Part shown: in pieces, positions 60,972 to 64,000 of the stretch | How positions within the stretch are numbered: position 1 is the stretch's first letter | Layout of the letters: the number at the start of each line of letters is the position of its first letter | NCBI RefSeq assembly: GCF_017592335.1 | Contig: NZ_JACNMP010000009.1 | Coordinates: 62,001 to 126,000, forward strand | Source of the DNA: Pseudaestuariivita rosea | Lineage (GTDB): Bacteria > Pseudomonadota > Alphaproteobacteria > Rhodobacterales > Rhodobacteraceae | Direction: 5' to 3' | DNA length: 64,000 nt | Notes under the pieces: generated by a model | What the model was told of the DNA's origin: nothing | The model's database searches: none | What the model saw: only the letters and a program-made list of their open reading frames with translations | Program-made: the position numbers and the translations under genes

Positions 60972-63900
60972 AGCGCGTGTGACATACGATGGGCAGAAAT
61001 TCACATTTGTTCATTCTGATCAAGAAGATCATATTTTTAAAACTTTGCAGAACAGCCAGGAATTCTATGAACAAGCGCTTTTGGAGCGGTTGCGCATTTT
61101 GATCAATCCAGATGATCTGGTCTTGGATGTTGGCGCCAATATCGGCACGCATTCTGTTTTCTTTGCCGGTGTCTGCAAAGCGCAAGTCATCGCATTTGAG
61201 CCGAACCAAGCTGCATATGGACTGCTAGAACAGAATATCAAACTGAATCGTTTGAAAAAGCGTGTCACGATGCAGCAGTTTGCTTTGGGTCAGCACTATG
61301 CACAGGGGGCGATCGTCGACAATGACGCAAATAATCTTGGCATGGCAACGGTCGAAGCCGGTCAAGGTGATGTTCAGATTCGCCCACTTGACACAATTGA
61401 TCTGCCCAAAGCGCCACGTTTGATCAAGGTCGACGTCGAAGGGATGGAACGCGAGGTGATTGATGGCGCAATCAAACTGATCAAGCGGGATGCGCCAATT
61501 TTTGTGATTGAGAGTGCAACATTCAATGGTCTGGCGGCAATCACGCGGCGACTTGAACCCTTGGGCTATGATATTCTTGAGGTACATAACTTTACACCCA
61601 CCTATATCCTTGCGCCAAAGATTGAGCTTGAACGTTATATTCGCACGACATTAAGTCAGCTTTTGGCGGGGCAGGCATTTTCTCAACTGGCCGTCGACCA
61701 GCATATCAAAAACCTCAAACATAGCCTGGCGGGCCTGGCTTCATCCGCGGCGATCACCGCTTTGGATGATCGTCTTGTTGAGGGTGGAAAACAAGTTGCC
61801 GATTTGCATGGTACGGCTAAACAACTTCTGGACACGGACACAGCGCAACTACAGCAAATTTCAAATGTCATTGATGTGTTAAATGCGCTGAAGTTACAAA
61901 GTGCACAAAGCACCAGTGAACTAGGAACCAGACTTGATCGCGGACTTTCAGCTGTCGATCAATTGGCCGCACTTATCCAATCAAGCATTTCTGATCTGAG
62001 AGATGACTATCAGAGCGGCGCATCAGATGAACAAGTGCGTGACCTGAAAGACCGGCTTGAGGAGCGCGGCAAGCAGATCGAAGACATCTTAGTGGCGACT
62101 GGTGATCTGCTTAACCAAAGTAAGGATTATTCAGAATCTTCGGACCGATTGCTTGATCGCTTAACAACTGACATCGGTGGCCTTCAAGTACAGGTAGATG
62201 AGCTGGGAAAAACGATTGATCTTCAAAGCTCTGATAAAAAGATAATAGCCATTCAAACAGCTTTATCTGAGATCGAGACGCAAATAGATGCGCTTACACT
62301 GACGACTAAGGATATTCAGGCCACTGGTCAGGCACAAAATACGGACCTTTCAGATATTGCAAATGCCACTGCCGCGTTTTCCTCTGATCTGGCAGATCTG
62401 TACGTATTGAACGATGGTTTGCGGGAAGATGCGATTGTGTCTTCTCACACAAATCGACAACCGATGGAAATTCCCTATCTGGCAATGGCTTTGCACAAAG
62501 ATTGGTGTGACTGGCGACATCATCAGAAAGTTCGTCTTGGGTCCAATGGTCATTTCGAAATCCAGCAGGCAAACAGTACACCAGGTGTTCAGTCACCCAG
62601 GCTGCCTGTCCCGGGTCCAGGTCTGCATTCGGTCCAGATCGCCTTTGAAAATGAACCCGGTTCCAATTGGATATTGCAGATTCAAGCCGCCGTAACGGGT
62701 GAGGTTTTGCACCCCGATGTTCCACTGGTGAAGATAAAAAACGATATAAAGATCTATCTGCCGCGCCGGATATCTGAGATTTTGTTGAAAGTAGTATCGC
62801 GACGACCTTTCATCGGTCAGACCGCACAGTTGAAAGAAGTCATACTTTCAAAGGTGGACGATGAAGGCGTATATCGGCATCACGCGAAGATGATCGCTGC
62901 GCCAGTCATTGCTTCGATGGCTTCCATCCCGTCCCGTCGCGATATGCTTTACGATAGTGTTCATTCGATGTTGCCGCAATGTGACGAAGTAAGAATCTTT
63001 TTGAACGGCTACGGTGATGTACCAGACTTTCTGAACCATCCGCGCGTCCGCATTCGCCGATCCGAAGACTACGATGACATGGGCGATGCCGGAAAGTTCG
63101 GCTGGTTCGATGAGCCCGATCCGCCGGGCTATCGTGTCATAATGGACGATGACCTAGTCTATCCGCCTGATTTGGTCAAAAAACTTGTGGGGAAAGTGCG
63201 TGAAACGGGCGACCGTGCCATGGTGGGTTTGCATGGTGTGATCATCAGACAGCCCATCACAGAATACTACAAGCCCGAGAACCGTCGCGTTTTTCATTTT
63301 CAAAACCGTACCGATGCTACGATCCCAGTACACGTATTGGCCACATGTGTTATGTGCGCACATTCTGACCAGTTGTCCCTGTCACGCGCTGAATTCATGT
63401 TCCGCAACATGGGTGATATCTGGATTGCGAAACATGCAAAAGAAAACAGAATACCGCTTCTTGCAATGGATCGTCCGTTCAAGTGGGTCCGTGAAAACCA
63501 GCAAAACAGAAAGTATGAAACGATCTATGCAAATTCTCTTAAAAAGACAGGATCGTCTTTTGATAGCTCGTCGATACAGGACGCCGTCTTAAGGGGTGTC
63601 GGCCCGCTGAGTTTTCTGTCGATTGACAAATCGCTTGCCGTTTTCGTGCTTGCGGTCGGCGATGCACAAGATCTTAAGGCGGGCTTGGACAGTTTTTACA
63701 CCACTTGCGGCGATCATTACCGCTGGAAGCTGATTTTGCTGGCGATCCGACCCAACGAACACCTGTCTCGTGCATTAAATAGCGTCGAGCTTAAAACAGA
63801 AATTCATGTGATCGAGGCGCGCGACACAACTGATGCTCAGGCATCGCTGAACGCCTTGCTGGCAGATCTGCCGTTTGATGTTGGTCTTTATCTGGACGGA

Positions 63901-64000
63901 CGCTGGCGCTGCACCGATGAAACTTGGGCAAAAGAGGGTCTAGTAACCTTTTTGGGTAGCAAATTGCCAGGCATGGCATTGGCGCATTCCCATGGCCAGG
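60961..64000 (+). CDS. giant FkbM methyltransferase-coiled-coil-glycosyltransferase fusion protein (3' truncated by window)
   Basis: One uninterrupted frame of 1013 codons runs off the end. The start is GTG at 60961, with AGAAGGA at 60946-60952; no ATG fits better. Residues 1-220 form a FkbM methyltransferase: SAM site DVGANIG (56-62), FEPNQ, and IKVDVEGMEREVIDGA. Residues about 230-490 are rich in Gln, Leu and Asp with heptad spacing, a probable coiled coil. About 495-635 looks beta-rich. About 645-860 resembles a GT-A glycosyltransferase: MASIPSRRD (653) and a DDD metal motif at 729-731. From about 885 a second glycosyltransferase-like Rossmann part begins (SLAVFVLAVGDAQDLKAG). It overlaps the preceding glycosyltransferase by 11 bp. 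It likely builds and methylates a surface glycan; the substrate is unknown. Confidence 0.85.
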   Translation, partial: MLHEARVTYDGQKFTFVHSDQEDHIFKTLQNSQEFYEQALLERLRILINPDDLVLDVGANIGTHSVFFAGVCKAQVIAFEPNQAAYGLLEQNIKLNRLKKRVTMQQFALGQHYAQGAIVDNDANNLGMATVEAGQGDVQIRPLDTIDLPKAPRLIKVDVEGMEREVIDGAIKLIKRDAPIFVIESATFNGLAAITRRLEPLGYDILEVHNFTPTYILAPKIELERYIRTTLSQLLAGQAFSQLAVDQHIKNLKHSLAGLASSAAITALDDRLVEGGKQVADLHGTAKQLLDTDTAQLQQISNVIDVLNALKLQSAQSTSELGTRLDRGLSAVDQLAALIQSSISDLRDDYQSGASDEQVRDLKDRLEERGKQIEDILVATGDLLNQSKDYSESSDRLLDRLTTDIGGLQVQVDELGKTIDLQSSDKKIIAIQTALSEIETQIDALTLTTKDIQATGQAQNTDLSDIANATAAFSSDLADLYVLNDGLREDAIVSSHTNRQPMEIPYLAMALHKDWCDWRHHQKVRLGSNGHFEIQQANSTPGVQSPRLPVPGPGLHSVQIAFENEPGSNWILQIQAAVTGEVLHPDVPLVKIKNDIKIYLPRRISEILLKVVSRRPFIGQTAQLKEVILSKVDDEGVYRHHAKMIAAPVIASMASIPSRRDMLYDSVHSMLPQCDEVRIFLNGYGDVPDFLNHPRVRIRRSEDYDDMGDAGKFGWFDEPDPPGYRVIMDDDLVYPPDLVKKLVGKVRETGDRAMVGLHGVIIRQPITEYYKPENRRVFHFQNRTDATIPVHVLATCVMCAHSDQLSLSRAEFMFRNMGDIWIAKHAKENRIPLLAMDRPFKWVRENQQNRKYETIYANSLKKTGSSFDSSSIQDAVLRGVGPLSFLSIDKSLAVFVLAVGDAQDLKAGLDSFYTTCGDHYRWKLILLAIRPNEHLSRALNSVELKTEIHVIEARDTTDAQASLNALLADLPFDVGLYLDGRWRCTDETWAKEGLVTFLGSKLPGMALAHSHGQ

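Noticed and set aside
62306-62725. minus-strand ORFs within the last 3 kb
   Set aside because: They lie opposite the 1013-codon FkbM-glycosyltransferase frame, which has better start, motifs and continuity.
1-64000. tRNA, rRNA or transposase genes
   Set aside because: Both strands were read by eye for cloverleaf-like or rRNA motifs and DDE transposase motifs; none was found, though a short tRNA could be missed without a tool.

Overview
The window looks like chromosome of an alphaproteobacterium of the Rhodobacteraceae (Roseobacter group). The evidence is the tsaD-gpsA-YciI-EVE block, a bzt/aap-type amino-acid ABC operon, an ATP12 chaperone gene, a soeABC-type sulfite dehydrogenase, many ABC and TRAP importers and moderately high GC. 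There is no rRNA, tRNA, CRISPR array or recognisable insertion sequence. Most of the window is metabolic; only the last 5 kb (from about 58.85 kb) looks like a variable surface-polysaccharide region.

Layout. 0-1.8 kb: end of tsaD, gpsA, a YciI-like gene and an EVE-domain gene. 1.9-15.7 kb: a periplasmic quinoprotein (PQQ) alcohol-oxidation locus. It holds an ExaF/PedH-type dehydrogenase carrying the extra Asp typical of lanthanide enzymes, a PedF-like cytochrome c-550, a MoxJ/XoxJ-like binding protein, a PQQ-associated ABC set (ATPase, permease, binding protein), a beta-propeller protein, a small exported protein, a Sel1-like protein, and a NosR-like FMN/4Fe-4S membrane protein with its own ApbE flavin transferase. 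A NitT/TauT-type importer is split, with binding protein and ATPase at the left edge and permease at the right edge. 16-23 kb: a TakP-type TRAP transporter divergent from a Cache histidine kinase/NarL-type regulator pair. 23-31 kb: a LacI regulator and a five-gene carbohydrate operon (binding protein, ATPase, two permeases, an epimerase, an FGGY kinase). 31-36.3 kb: a bztABCD/aapJQMP general amino-acid ABC importer. 36.4-40.6 kb: ATP12, a HAD phosphatase, an RluC-type pseudouridine synthase, CrcB and RarA.

40.6-52.3 kb: an alpha-galactoside/galactose module. An ABC importer and a GH4 alpha-galactosidase bring in and cleave the sugar. An SDR dehydrogenase, SMP-30 lactonase, IlvD/Edd-type dehydratase, 2-keto-3-deoxygalactonate kinase and KDPGal aldolase form a De Ley-Doudoroff route. 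An IclR regulator and the transporter ATPase are divergent. 52.4-57 kb: soeABC for cytoplasmic oxidation of sulfite. 57.2-58.8 kb: a PstS-like/OmpA fusion protein ending in a very strong terminator.

58.9-64 kb: thirteen tandem copies of a 7-bp unit, an unrecognised protein, a family-2-like glycosyltransferase, and a giant gene running off the end of the window. That gene encodes a FkbM methyltransferase, a long predicted coiled coil and at least one glycosyltransferase-like domain in one chain. The most unusual items are this fusion and the heptamer array, the NosR/ApbE pair and split importer at the quinoprotein locus, an SDR lacking its catalytic lysine, and hairpins directly after the binding-protein gene in all four binding-protein-first transporter operons.
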